Part shown: piece by piece, positions 1 through 12,232 of the stretch | Layout: each line of letters opens with the position of its first letter | Numbering within the stretch: position 1 is the stretch's first letter | Assembly (NCBI GenBank): GCA_030278955.1 | Contig: JAOANR010000006.1 | Coordinates: 52,356,915 to 52,420,914 of the forward strand | Origin: Hygrophila difformis | Lineage: Eukaryota; Streptophyta; Magnoliopsida; Lamiales; Acanthaceae | Reading direction: 5' to 3' | DNA: 64,000 bases | Notes under the pieces: model-generated | The model's database searches: none | The model's input: only the letters and a program-made list of their open reading frames with translations | Told to the model about the DNA's origin: nothing | Translations under genes and position numbers: made by a program

Positions 1-3000
1 TTTTGCACCTTGTTTCTTGTTCTAAACTTCTGTTTAAGGGTTTGTGGTACCCAAACCATGGGTATGAACAACACCGTTTAATAATATGGGAAAACATTCT
101 CCATTTGTGTCCCAAAATCATGAAATGGGTCTCACACCCCATGGATCTTACTGTTTTCGTCTTCCTTGGGTCATTTGACCCTCGTTTTGCATTTTAATGT
201 CACTGCTTGGTGACTTTTTCTTGGGATAATGTTGCATGCTTATGGGTGATCAAGCTCAGATTAGGGTTTCTTAAGTTTTAAGTTTGTTTTGTTTCTTTTA
301 TGTTCAAGCATGTTCTAGCTAGATTCAAATTCTGTTTTGTTATTTTGAGCTTAGTTTAGCTTTTGAATCTGAAATGGGTGAGATCACACATAATGCATGC
401 CACTGTTCCACTTTACTTTTCTGACATGTGTACTGGACACACTTTTGTCGCGGAACAACTCTTGTCGCGGAACCACGTTCCGCGACAAAATGGTGCTTTG
501 GCGACAAAGGTGCCAAAGAACATTTGTTGACCATTATTTTAAAACCCTTGGTCGCGAAACACCCCTTGGCGCGGAACCACGTTCCGCGACAAAATCTTGA
601 TCAGCGACCAAGGACCCAAATACTTGTGATTTTATTCTGGAAGGGCTTTGTCGCGAAGCAACCTTGTCGCGGAACCACGTTCCGCGCCAAAACCTCTTGT
701 TCCGCGACAAGAATTATGCCTTGTCAAATTTTCAACCTTTTTGTCGCTAGGGCCTTGTCGCGGAACCACGTTCCGCGACAAAATTTTCTTTACTTAGCGA
801 CAAAACAAACCCTAAACTTTCAAAATCCCATTTCTTTTATTTCCCACCCCTTTGTCGCGAAACCTTTGTCGCGGAGCCACGCTCCGCGACACAAACTCTG
901 CACCGCGACAAAGTGGCACCTTTTTGCCAAATTTTTATTCTTCATCTCACTCCATTAATTAATTGAACCTTTATATTAATATTTTGAGGTTGAAATCCAA
1001 TGATCTCAGCCCATGATTAATTTGATATAAAGAACTTTGTTCAATTCCCTATTAAAAGACTCTTCTACAAATAATTAAACTCTAATGATCTAAGTATATA
1101 ATCCGGACTGTAATTAATTAATTAATTATGGAATGAGTGATTATTTAGACATAAAGAGTGATTATGGATTTAATTTCATACCCTTGCATGAGAAACCAAT
1201 GTCTCTCATGCAAGATGACCCAAAAATATTTTTCTTTTATTTATTTTGTCTTTTCCCGTAATGTGTGAAACAGCTAATAAGGAATATATCAGATTAATGT
1301 TGGCGGGTATTCCTACACGGATAACTAGCTCGTGATCTGTATATTAATTACTAGTTGTTATTTTGCATGGTCCAGATAGTGGTCGGTGGAAGCCTTGGCG
1401 GTTCATCCCTCCGGGATTATAATAGCTGCTCAGCTGACTCCCAACCGGATACAGTTTTCTTTTCTTACTTTAATTTCAAACCTGAATCTGGAGCTGTAGT
1501 AATGTTAGATGATATATGCCAATGTCATCTAATGATTATTGCAGTAATAGAACATGTGGGTTTTTATCCAAATTCACAGACAGTGGAGTCTGAGATGACG
1601 GCGGCAACTGTCATTTGAGGCATTCCACTGTCTAAAAATCATCCCACCTGAAATGATCAGGACCTGGATAGCAGATGTTTGCAGTCCGGATCACCCTGAT
1701 TATTCTTGTCATCTTTTTAGCCAAATAAATTCTTCTCATCCCCGGCTATTTCATCTCTGTGTTTCACATTCTGTCTAAACCCACCTTATATTTTGGGTTA
1801 TTTTATTTTACACTTCTCTATAAACTTATGCATGATATTACTATGTAGATAGTGTGGTCATATTATTTTGGGATCCTTCCCTTGGACATAGAAGTCTTGA
1901 TTTAAATCAGATGTTTCATATTAAATTTCCAACAAAAATTCCTTTATAAAATCCGGATCTAAGTAGGGGATAAATTCAACGGTTATGACTAATTCATATC
2001 CGACTGGGGGTTGATTTTGGGAAATTAGAAGCAGAGTCAGCGATTAGGTCTCACCTAGACTGAAAGGATCTGTGTTTTAATTGAGAGTCTAGTACCTGAT
2101 TTTCAGATTTATTATTTTCCAAAATTGCTGTTTGTTGGAAATCTTGTATTAAATTTTGCACTGGGTCAGATTCCACTTGGATTCCGATAAGGTGTGACAG
2201 ATAATACTAGAGGAACAACATTCGGGCCTTGGTTATTTTCTAAGGTAGGGTTGAGTATTCTTTCAACTGCTATCTTCTTCTGCCAAAGCCTATTTTTGAA
2301 TCCTGAGTGAGTGCATCCGGAACGAACTGATCTATTAGTTCGTTTCATTAGTTTGTACCTCATAACCACCCGACGAGAAGTGAACACTGCGAGCGGTTCA
2401 CCGAGAATAGGGAATTCTTGATCCACATCCGGTCATTCTGACTGGGGGCTTCCTTTTACTACCAGGGTCAGACTTTCAAAAACCTCCGAGTGATAGGATT
2501 TTAAATGCTTTCTTTACCGCTTTCTTTTAAATGCTTTCGTTAGAGGTTACTCGGTTGTATTGAGAGTTGTGTAACTGCTACTAGGACTGAGAGTTAAGGG
2601 ATAGTTCAGGGCTTAATTAGAATCTTTGGGCGTGACATTGGGGAATGATAGCGGTACTTGCAACTTCAATAAATGATTTGTCAGGTGTTGCTTGTCCACC
2701 ACAGATGAATAACATGCCTCCACACGGCCGTGTGAGGGCAGTTGTGAGTCTACGGTATCTTAGATTTTGCTGTCTTAAGAGCATGTAACCTCTTACTGTA
2801 AGTACCTGTCTGTTAAAGGGAACATGGTATAGAGAGCATGAGAGTTAGCTAACTGAAGGATTATCCCAAGCTAAGATCTGTGTATTAAAATGGAAGTTTA
2901 ACTGTGTTTCATCTGAATCTTGTCCAACCTTTATTCTTTTCTTCCTGTCTCTTCTGTCTCATTTTAAATCTGCTTTCTTAGAATAATCTTAATCGCTTTC

Positions 3001-3731
3001 TTAGATTAATTTTATTGCTTTCTTAGATTAAATTTAATTCGCTTTCTAGAATAATTCTGCCTGCCTGCTTTGTTTTAGGTGCTTTCATAGCTTAGTTTAA
3101 ATTCTGTCAAGTAGTTGTTAGTCATTTCACACACTTAAATCGAGTACCAAGTGGAAAATCTTAGTAAATGACGTGGGCCCTGCTTCCATCGCACATCCTC
3201 CAGTGAACGATCCGGTCTTACTATAAATTACTGCAATTTTTGACACCGTGCGCTTTCGGGGACACAGTTTCTTAACTACGAGCAATAAAAACATGACTAC
3301 GTATAAATATATCCCTAATCACAACACCGCCATCATAAATTGGTTTCATTAAATAAAACCTAAACCAGGATCATGATTTTTTGGAAAATACTCATGTAGT
3401 GGGAATCTGTCAAAAAGTTTCATGGCAGGAACTCTTATGGCAAGAATTGATGAGAAGTATCATGGCATATCTTCCGGGGATCCTCAGTGTGACAGGCTGA
3501 AGGTCAACCTATCCCGGCTATGCCATGAGATTTGTCAACATTTCATGACAGAGAGGACCACAGCGCCATTTGAAACCAACGCACCATACTTGAGTAATAA
3601 AAAGACAGTTAAGCTTAACATATATGTATCCCTAAACCCTTTCCCGTGAATCATAACTCTTTTCTTGTAATAAATCTAACCTGGTATATTTTAGAAAAAG
3701 CTCGTGTTAAAGCAACTTGTCAAAAGTTTCA
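1..3731 (+). repeat. 5' LTR, last 3731 bp of about 4542
   Basis: Direct repeat of 13044-16774. It ends ...AAAAGTTTCA, and the sequence diverges between copies exactly after this CA. Substitutions seen between copies are at 461, 1176, 1183, 1425, 1981, 3262, 3473 and 3713. It contains a palindrome array (462-892) and a short tandem series built on GCTTTCTTAGATTAA between about 2971 and 3060. ORFs of 60-176 codons in this stretch are identical in both LTRs and show no recognisable domain; the longest is just the translated palindromes. Long LTRs of this size are typical of LARD-type derivatives. Confidence 0.93.
462..892. repeat. Array of five GC-rich palindromes at about 100-bp spacing (5' LTR)
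   Basis: Five palindromes lie at 462-488, 566-592, 664-690, 755-781 and 866-892. Each has a 12-base arm of the type TTGTCGCGGAAC, a 3-base centre CAC and the complementary arm GTTCCGCGACAA. The spacing is 91-111 bp. The fifth has GGAGC in the left arm and GCTCC in the right arm, so both sides changed together. Isolated half-sites (TTTGTCGCGAA, TTAGCGACAAAA) lie between them. The array is repeated in the 3' LTR. Confidence 0.9.
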
Positions 3732-3749
3732 TGGCGCCGTTGCCGGGGA
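3732..3749 (+). promoter_or_regulatory. Primer-binding site, tRNA-Asp type
   Basis: TGGCGCCGTTGCCGGGGA follows the CA of the 5' LTR with no gap. Its complement ends in CCCCGGCAACGGCGCCA, which from memory is the 3' end of plant tRNA-Asp including the CCA tail. A tRNA-Asp primer is the one I know from Athila-type elements. Confidence 0.85.
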
Positions 3750-3871
3750 GGATGCAGCGTCGTTTATTAAGAGGATTACACTCCTGATTACTCCTAGATT
3801 AGCTTAGATCAGTCTAGTTTAGTGTAATATATCTAATCCAGAACAGAAAAAGTACCCTCAAGATTAATTGA

Positions 3872-3910
3872 ACATTTAGAGTACCAAGACTCTAAATGTG
3901 AGGATGTTGA
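3872..3910 (+). other. Hairpin fused to PPT-like motif, copy 1
   Basis: ACATTTAGAGT (3872-3882) pairs perfectly with ACTCTAAATGT (3889-3899) across a 6-base loop. The right arm runs into AAATGTGAGGATGTTGA (3894-3910). The same 17-mer recurs at 6189-6205 and at 12219-12235, where it forms the junction with the 3' LTR. Confidence 0.75.
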
Positions 3911-4680
3911 ACTGAGGAGAAAACCTAACCTAATGGGTATTTATCTGTCTTGCAGGAAATTCGGAACCAACCAAAAAGAAGGAGCAGAAAAAGCAAGGAA
4001 AACCAGGTTCTTGGTTGGGAAAAGTCCACAAAATCTGAGAAATTATTTTCGGAATTTAAAGAAATTTAAGATCCGGAATAAATCTTGCAGATAAAGGGAA
4101 CTGACCCAACCTAATTTTATGCAAGTAGATTATTTTAATAATGGCCCAATGATTTGAATTTACTTGGACTGAATTCATTCAGGTCCAACTCAAATAAAAT
4201 GGACGCAGGCCCAATATCACACTCGGGCCCAATCCGTTGAAAATTTGAAAATTCAAAGGGTTTGTCGCGGAATGACCAATTTGTCGCGGAACAGCGTTCC
4301 GCGACCAAGTACAACTCCGCGACAAAACTCCCCGCATCATCAAACCTTGTTTGTCTTTGTCGCGGAGTGACCATTTTGTCGCGATGCCCAGCATCGCGCC
4401 CATGTGCAAATTCCGCGACAAAATTTTACTCATCCCTGAACTTTGTTTGTCTTTGTCGCGGAACACTTTGTCGCGGAGCATGACTCCGCGACAGAGTCCC
4501 TATTCCGCGACACGGGCACACCACTCCATTCTTCCTTGCCATTTTGTCGCGGTACACTTTGTCGCGGTGCATGACTCCGCGACAAAGTCCCATATTCCGC
4601 GACACCTCTAATGTCGCCGAGCCTGGTCGCGTAATCCTGTTCCGCGACCATGGGCTAGGGTTCCGCGACCGGCCCATTAG
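3911..4680 (+). promoter_or_regulatory. Internal upstream region of the spliced gene, with palindromes
   Basis: Non-coding. The second half (4261-4675) is packed with GTCGCG/CGCGAC palindromes related to those of the LTR: 4281-4305 (GGAAC/GTTCC arms), 4377-4400 (GATGC/GCATC arms), 4467-4493 (GGAG/CTCC arms) and 4558-4586 (imperfect), plus half-sites to 4670. Several GGCCCAAT-type words (4142, 4208, 4226) precede them. A TATA-like box follows directly, so this looks like a promoter region. Outside the palindromes it is not closely similar to the LTR. A splice-acceptor-like GTCTTGCAG ends at 3956. Confidence 0.65.
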
Positions 4681-4688
4681 TATTTAAA
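4681..4688 (+). promoter_or_regulatory. Internal TATA box of the spliced gene
   Basis: TATTTAAA lies about 155 nt upstream of the ATG at 4839. A pyrimidine-rich CTCC leader follows, as expected for a plant transcript start near 4715. The order of palindromes, then TATA, then leader matches the 3' LTR (palindromes 12554-12679, TATA at 12855). Confidence 0.6.
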
Positions 4689-4838
4689 CCCCTCCACCTC
4701 CCTCTTCCTCCCCACGCTCCCACACTTAGAGATTTTCGGAAAACCTCTCGTACTCGAAACTGCCATTCTCGAACGAACACCACCGTGTTCCTTCGTAAAC
4801 CTGACCATTCTCAAGGGAAACTCTGCCCAATTTCTGCC

Positions 4839-7800
4839 ATGGAACCTTCGTCTTCATCTTCTCCAAAACGAACCGAACCATGGTAAGCCCTTCTCCATTC
4901 TGCCCCAGCGCACCCATTGCCCCTGTTCTTGCGATTTTGGGGATTTTTGGTGTTCTTGTTCTCGAAATTGTGTGAATGGGTTTTCTTATGGTCTGTTTCA
5001 CTTAGTGGAGTTTGATTTTAGGGAATGTGTGGTTCGGGTATGTTGGATTTTGATTCCCTGTTTATTACTGTGATGGCCGAGCATGATTTAGAGGAAGGGG
5101 AAGTGTTGTTTTGTGTTATGAATGCACAGGGGAGTTCGGTTATTGATTTTTTTTTTTTTTTTTGAAATTTTTGAACTTAGGGCTGTTGGAGAGCATGTTA
5201 GCAGTTAGGGGGTAGAATCACCATTGTTCTGTGTTTTTAAAATTTTTAGGGCTCTACTGGGTTCTTAGTTATCCTACCTTGGTTTCGTAAATCTTTAGTC
5301 TGAGTATTGATTTAGTTATCTGAGGAAACCTGCTGAAATTCTCAAATTCCTAGAATGGTGAAATTTGGAAAACCAACGAGCATTTGGGCATTTTTGAATG
5401 TCTTGATGTTGTTAGTTTGAAGCATGTCACTGCGTTTGATTTCATGATTTTGAAGCATGAGGCAGTGTGATTCCATGTTTTAGCCAGGGTAAGAGTTTGA
5501 TTTTATGCTTCTGCCTTAGTGTGCTCATGAATGTTGCATGCCAATTTGACATTTAATGTTTTTCCCTGTTTGGCATGACCGTGTATGTATGCTGCAGACA
5601 TAAAAGTGAGTGTTTGTATTGTTTTGGCATGACCGAGCACCAAATTCCCTTTCAGCGGATCACTTTTCCACTAAAAGACAAAAATAGTACTAGGAAGTTT
5701 GGGTTGACAAATGTGTTTTTGTTCCCAATGGAACTAAAGAGTGTGAGTTAAGTAGCAGTATTTTGCCACCTCAACTGCTACCTTTTTACAAAAATCCAAA
5801 AATGGGACCACACACATCCCACTTTTCATTAAATAAAATCAAGTCAACCTTTTCAAAAAGTAAAAAAATAGTGTTTGCATTCTCTTGAACGGTTTAGCGG
5901 TCCAATGACAGTCCAAACGATCCGGAAATAGCAAATCCATCCCGCCACGCCTCCACTGCACATTCCATTTTCGAGCTATCCATTCCATCATCATCATCTC
6001 ATTCCATTTTCAACAAGTGCCTCGAGCTTGTTTAATAAAATTGGAAAAGCAACCTTTTTGGGCCCAATAGCCTACTAAAAAATTCTCTAAGTCCAATGAC
6101 TTAGACCTTTTTAAATTAATTAGTGGCATCCGCCTTATAATAATGTTTTGAGTATTAATCAAATAAATCACATTTCGAGCAAAGCTCAAAATGTGAGGAT
6201 GTTGATTTTTGGCTCGAAACTTAAAAAAAAAAAAATAATACATAAAAACTTGATTGGAATTAATACTCTCTATATTTTTCAGGAATGAATTAGTGATTAA
6301 GTCAGCTATTGGATTGCCCGATTGCACTCTGCATCAGGCAGCAGTAGAAGCATCTGCAAACAGGACTCAGATTAAGAAGCTCAAGGAAGCTTTGATAAGC
6401 GTGTACAGTGTTCCACTGGACCAGGGTACTGAAGCTGAGCTGTCATTGAGGCCCGGATGGGACGTAAAAATCCCCCCTGAAGATAGATCAACCGCTCTGA
6501 CAAACATAGAAAGGGATTTCTCCCATCACATGCTGAAGTTTTGGGAACTAATGACAGACCATGCTCCGCATGATTCCATAATGACACCCGAAGTGCATTT
6601 GGAAAGAATCACGCTGAAGTTCCAAATACATACAGCTGTTTGGCAACGTCATCTAGAAGATGGAACAGTGGGAATCGATATCTCAAACTATGATATACTC
6701 ATTCCCGACCAGCCCATAGACCCACAAGTGCGATTGCAGTTCGTGGAAAGACCTTTACCGGTAAGCCTGATACTGTCAAAGGGAGCCATTTCAATGCATG
6801 AAGCTTTCCCTTGCATTTGGAACCCAAGGTTATTTGATAACATGGGAAGAGAAGAGCAGCGATGGGTGGCCAGGCAGGCTAAGCTAAGGCATCGGGAGAT
6901 GAGTTACAACCTGCACCACAAACTGAGGAGAATTGAGGAGTTCAACACAGAAAGGAACTCCACCATGATAAACAAGTTTAGAGAAGCAATCAATGCAGCT
7001 CGAGAAGAATGGCACGAAATGGCACTTCTGTGGGGGCAGGGCAAGGGTTTCATAACACAAGAGAGATTGGATGAAGGATTGACCTTGCCAGATGAGGATA
7101 ATTTTGAGACAATTTTCATAAACAAGCGGTTTGGCCAGACAAGACCAGCGGAAAAGGGAACTCAAGTGGACCCTGGATTTCCCGAGCACATCAGAGAACT
7201 AAGGGAAAAAGCCCTTTATGAGGTGCAGCACCACAATTGGTCAGTACTGACCAAAAAGAAGGTGCAGCTCAGATTAATGACCGAGGCTGAAGCAAAGGAA
7301 TATCTGACGTTTGACAAAGCACAGACGATGACCTATGTGACAGAAGAGCTAGAAAGAGACATGATCAACACCATGATGGAGCAATATAGGACCTCATATC
7401 TTGAACTCCTCATGGAAATGGATAGAGAAGCCTTGAGGTATGGGAAGGAAGGAAACAAGACAAAGGTCATGCACTATGACCACAAAGTCAGGCGCCTGTT
7501 TTGCACACGGATTAAGGAGGCTTGGGAACTTAAACTGGTTCGGGTAACAAGTCAGACATTCGTGCATGATTATCTGAGATTCGCACACAAACTGTTTGGA
7601 ACTCAAGAAGCCCAGGAAGATCCAGAGGACCCAGATGCTGAGATTGATGCTTATTTTTCCACCCCTCCTGAGGCCAACCCACAGCCTACCCAGCCAGCAG
7701 TACAAGCTTCGGCTTTGCCGCCTAGAGGGCAGACTGACGTGCAAGAAGTTGCTACGTCCGAGCCAGTGGTGCAACAAGAAGCAACCCAGACTCCAACGCA

Positions 7801-10621
7801 GCCAGCTCAATCTGAAGTACCAGCACCTGCCACCACTAAGGCACCCATACAGCCCGAGAAAACCTCCACTACTGTTACATCTGAAGGTCAGCCAGCACCT
7901 CAACCGGGAACGAGGAGAAGGTTGATAAAGTCCGCTGACAAAGATAAACCAGCAAGAGCTCCAGAAAAGAAAGTGGAGATCAAGGAACCTGAACCAACTG
8001 TTAGGAAAGTGGCAGAGCCCACAGATCCCAAGGACAGGGGTAAGAAGCCGATGCCACCACCACCTCCGAAAAAGAAGCATCAAGTGGCATTCGATGCTGA
8101 GCTAGCCATGAAGATGCAAAATGATGAATTTGCATTAGCTGGTTTGCTAGATCAAGTAACAGGTGGTTCGGGAGTAGAGAAGGTGACTGAGGAAGAACGC
8201 TTGGCAATGGAAAAGAAAGCTGCAGAGGAAGAGCAGATCCGAAGGAACATTCAGCAGACGAAAGATGAAGAAACTGCCAAGAAGATGCAAGCTGATCTAG
8301 AAAACAGGAAATCTAGAGAGGTTGAGCGGGGTGATGAGGAAGATTTCGAACTGAAGATCACTGGTGGAGTCGAAGGAAAGGGATTGAAGATCAAAGAAGA
8401 GCAACCACCAGGATGGACTGGCCCCTCGATTCGTAGTGCTGAGACACTTCGGAAAGAATTGAGACAGAACATCAACGAACAGATTGAAACGAGAATTGAT
8501 GCTGGAGAAAAGCCAAATCAAATCAGATATCAGACAGAAGTGGGTCAATTGATTGATCCCCTCGTGGGCACGGCCAGAATTGAAGAATTCATCACTCACG
8601 AAGGCCCGTCGCACCAACCTGAACAGTCAGAAGGACCACAAGACTCCATAGATCCGGTAGCACTGGCCAAAACCTTGGAAAAGCAGCCAGGCGACCATCT
8701 CATGACCTCTGCGCTCAAAGAAAAGGTTCAAGGAATTTTGACTGAGGCTGCAGATGGGAATGATTCAGAAGAAGAAGCTCGGCAGGAGGAGCAAGAATTC
8801 ATGGACCAAATGGCGCCTATTTTCCAACGTCCAGTTGGACGAGCTGCAAGAATTAGGGAGGAGGAGGAGGTATCAACTGATGTTGATGACCGTAATTTTC
8901 ATGTAACTACATCTTCTTTGCCTGTAAATTGTGAACTCAATACGATGAAACATGTAATTAAACAGGTTGAGGAGGAATTCGGAGATGAAGCAGCTCATGG
9001 AGAGCAAGAGCCAAGTCAGAGGGGAGATGAGGCTGAACCAAGGGATGACCAGCCACAGGAAGGAGACGATCAAACAGACTGGCACACGAGCGACGACGAG
9101 TCTGTCGGATCCATTCGACCAGTCGAGTTTTGGTCTGAAAATACTGTAAGGCAAAGAATGGGCGTTTCAAAGGAATATGGGAAGAAAAAGCTGAGTGAAG
9201 AACAGGTTCAGATCAAGTTCAATGGCAACAAAGAGAATGCAGAGAAGTATAAGAAGTTGCAGAAGATGATAGTGCCAGATAAAGGGTTCAGACCCGATGC
9301 GTTGTCGCACCCCACTGTTGAGACTTTCTACAGAAATCAAGAGTGGGGTAACTTCATGCTGCATCACGACGAAGATGGCTTCGTGGAACTAACAAAGGAA
9401 TTCTTCTGCAACATCGATAAAGATGCCAGAACAACATGGATTCGTGGACAAGTGATTAACATTGCACCTGACTGGCTGAATCAGTTCTTCGGGACTCCAG
9501 ATATCCAAAGTGAATTTCCCCCTGATGAGATCATGACAAAGAGAGCCAAAACGAGTGAATATGCGAAGTATGCAACATTGGCTAACAGCATGACAAGCGT
9601 GACCGCCCCTGGACACACATTCAATGCAAAATGGCTGCGGATACAGTTCATGCCAACTTATGAGTTCTACATGTCCAAGATCCGGCCCAACTCGCATCCG
9701 CACACCACATCTGGAAATGTGCTAATGGGATTTGCAAGAATGTGGAGCGGAGCAAAACTAAATATAGGGAGGCATGTATTCGAGGTGATGATAACCCGGA
9801 TAAAGGATAGACAGGTGCTATGCTATCCAAATCTGATTAGGAGAATCTGCATAGCTCAGGGAGTTGATCTGAGCGCTTTTGAGGGTGACACAGTGGTGAA
9901 AGTAAACCCACCTATCAGTGTGCCGAGACTCCCCCTGTGTGAGAGTATCAGATACTCCCTCCCCCAACTGTTCGTCAGAGGAGATTCAGACGCTCAATCC
10001 TCTTTCATATCGGGTGGGCAGGCATCAAGAAAACGAAAGAGGCAGCCCAAGACAAAGAAGGGAACACAGAACACCTGTGCTGATGCAGGACCTTCGAATG
10101 TTCAAGAGGAGCCTCCTGCGGACCAAGAACGGACTGAGATTCCAATTCCACCTCCGACTCAACCTCAACCTCAGATGCCTCCTCAAAGCCAGAACGTATC
10201 TCAGTTCCCTGCTGATTCCCAAACGATTGAGATGGTGAGCAGAATGAGTCAATATATGCTCGAGGGAATGAAATCCATGACTGATGTAATTTTGGCAAGC
10301 CAAGAGGGACAGCAGAAAAGGGCAGAAGAGGAGCGTGAGGAGCGAAGGAGGGAGAGAGATGAAGAACGCCAAGAGCGTAGGAGAGAAAAGGAAGAGAAAC
10401 GGAAGGAGAAGCAGGAGAAGGAAAGGAAAGAGGCGGAATTCAGGCAAATGATGATGGAAAGGGAAGAGCGCATACATAGAGAAAGAGTGGAGAGTGAAGA
10501 AAAGCAGCGCAAGATGATGGAAACACTGATGCAAGCACTCATCAGTCAACTCCCCAAGCCACCCCCACCTCCATCAGGTGTCGCAGAGCCGTCGAATCAG
10601 CCAGAAGAGAAAACAGATTGA
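4839..10621 (+). CDS. Spliced element-encoded protein of 1460 residues (plant-transposon-type domain plus coiled coil), unknown function
   Basis: Exon 1 is 4839-4882: ATG in good context (GCCATGG) and 14 codons plus two bases. The donor is TG|GTAAGC. The acceptor is TATATTTTTCAG|G at 6281-6283, and joining restores the frame (TG+G, Trp). Exon 2 runs 6283-10621, ending TGA. Without splicing, the first in-frame ATG of the long ORF is about 90 codons in, so the spliced start is preferred. Layout: residues 1-450 charged and helical, unrecognised; about 470-620 Pro/Gln/Thr-rich with a KKPMPPPPPKKK stretch; 620-1000 acidic; about 1015-1245 resembles the 'putative plant transposon protein' domain found in Athila-type ORFs (PF20167, from memory); about 1325-1435 a strongly charged Glu/Arg/Lys coiled coil. 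There is no zinc knuckle, protease or RT. It may be a structural gag substitute or a nucleic-acid-binding protein; this is inference. Confidence 0.75.
4883..6282 (+). other. 1400-bp intron of the element gene
   Basis: It begins GTAAGCCC and ends CTATATTTTTCAG. It is T-rich, has a poly-T run near 5150-5165 and carries the second hairpin/PPT-like motif 78 bp before the acceptor. No coding signal is seen inside. Confidence 0.7.
6169..6205 (+). other. Hairpin fused to PPT-like motif, copy 2
   Basis: CACATTTCGAGC (6169-6180) pairs with GCTCAAAATGTG (6184-6195) with one mismatch and a 3-base loop. The right arm runs into AAATGTGAGGATGTTGA (6189-6205). It lies within the intron. Confidence 0.75.
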
Positions 10622-12218
10622 GCGTGTAATTGTCATTTCAATCGAGCATAATTGTAAATATCATATAAGAGAATTTCATTTCCCTTGTGCAAAATCGTTC
10701 TGATTGCAATGGAATCTCTTGTAATTGATATCATTCACTGTTTTAATTTTGGAATTTTGCAGTCCAAACAATTTTTTTTTCTTGAAAAGATGTCTGCACA
10801 GTCCAAGATGAATAAGTGACTGTCAGGCCAAAAATATGCTGTTGGCATACTCAGTATGTCAGCAGTGCCTCTTTACTGCTTTCAATTAAATAACCAGCAA
10901 AAATATGCATAAAATTGCTCTAAATTCACATGTTGAATTTAGGCTTGTGATTAAATTTTCAAACTTTTAAATTGGGATAATATAATTGAGAACATGCATG
11001 ACATGAATTCCTGAGGTTTTGAGCTATAAAAATTTAATGATGCGATCAGCTTATTGGGTAATAAATCTGCATGTTAGAGATTTTGATTGAATAAATTGTT
11101 AGAATTAAGCTTCGATTAAATTTGAGAATATTGTATGACATGAATCAACCCAACCTTGTGAGATTTGAGCCATGAGTCATTTTTACTCATTCATTTTCTT
11201 TGATGTGTGAATCATTTTGATTAAAGGAAACTAGAACTTGCGATTGGGACCGATTCAAGACCATGCCATATTCCCGAAATCGAGCATATGATCGAGGCAC
11301 TTAGAAAAACCCAAATTTTTGGCCTTCTTTTGAATTCCAAACCCAAAAATATTTTCCCTTTAGAATTAACTACTTTGAGCCTTTAAGCCTAATTTTTTTG
11401 AAGCCCTTTATATTATTCCAAGCCTTCTAAAAAGACCAAAAAAAAAAAAAAAATTCAAACCCAAGTGTGCAAGAATAAATTTTATCAAGGCATTAAATTT
11501 ATGATCATGAATTCATCAAATCGGTATTCAATAAACCGATTCAAAAAAAAAAAAAAAAGAGAGAGAAGTTGAATTTCATTCAACATCAATAAATTGCAAA
11601 TGACAAAGCAAATTAGAAAAGAGAAAAGCAAAAGAAAGAAACAATGATGATCATAAATTTTAAATAAAAATGCCAAGTTATGATAGATTAATTCTTGCCA
11701 CTTCTTAGCCCAATAATTTCCCTTTCCTACCTAGTGTTACAACCGTATGCCCCGTTATAACCCTTAAATAAGACCTCATGATCTCGATTTGAAGAAATGA
11801 GCCGGTGGCGAGTTGGTCTGATTGCAAGCATATGGGAGAATTTAATTAAAACTGATTATGAGCGTTCACTGACTGAACCCCAATTGAGAGTGAGTGATCT
11901 TTCCGATTCTCTTATAAGTGAGGCTCTGTTTCATTAAGAATATTCATGTCATGCCTTAATTCTAATTTTTAATCTTTGCATCTTTCAAACATGATGTTCA
12001 TGAAGGATTGATAATAATGTTTGATTTGTAGGCCCGATATAGTGAGCAAGTATCATTTCATTAAACACTGCAATCAAGGGAATTCAATGCTTGTAATTTT
12101 TGATTGTCTTATCCCAATCCATAAAGGATGTGATTTATGAAGCCACGAAAATGAATTGAATATGTAGAGTCCGTGTTCTTAGGAACATTGACTCTGACTG
12201 CTCGGGACGATCAGTATT
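10622..12218 (+). other. Non-coding 3' part of the element interior
   Basis: A+T-rich with poly-A runs near 11440 and 11550. No pol, env or other coding region is seen here; this is where an autonomous element would carry such genes. A hairpin with AGAGTC/GACTCT and TGTTC/GAACA stems lies at about 12167-12195, just upstream of the 3' LTR junction. Confidence 0.8.
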
Positions 12219-12232
12219 AAATGTGAGGATGT
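12219..12232 (+). promoter_or_regulatory. Polypurine-tract candidate of the large element
   Basis: AAATGTGAGGATGT directly precedes the TGATAATGG start of the 3' LTR. It is purine-biased but interrupted by T. The same motif occurs twice more inside the element. Confidence 0.65.

Noticed and set aside
462..892. CRISPR-like array
   Set aside because: The repeats are palindromes with unequal ~91-111-bp spacing in a plant LTR; no cas genes and a eukaryotic context.
428..958. 176-codon ORF in the LTR (and its copy at 13471-14001)
   Set aside because: It is the translation of the palindrome array, giving repeated RGTTF/SRNHVPRQ words in several frames on both strands; no domain and no start context.
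3422..3649. 75-codon ORF in both LTRs
   Set aside because: No domain, lies at the LTR end next to the primer site, and differs between copies by a substitution only; treated as chance.
7394..8083. 229-codon minus-strand ORF and other reverse frames under 6283-10621
   Set aside because: Shadows of the long plus-strand gene caused by its purine-rich codons; no independent signal.
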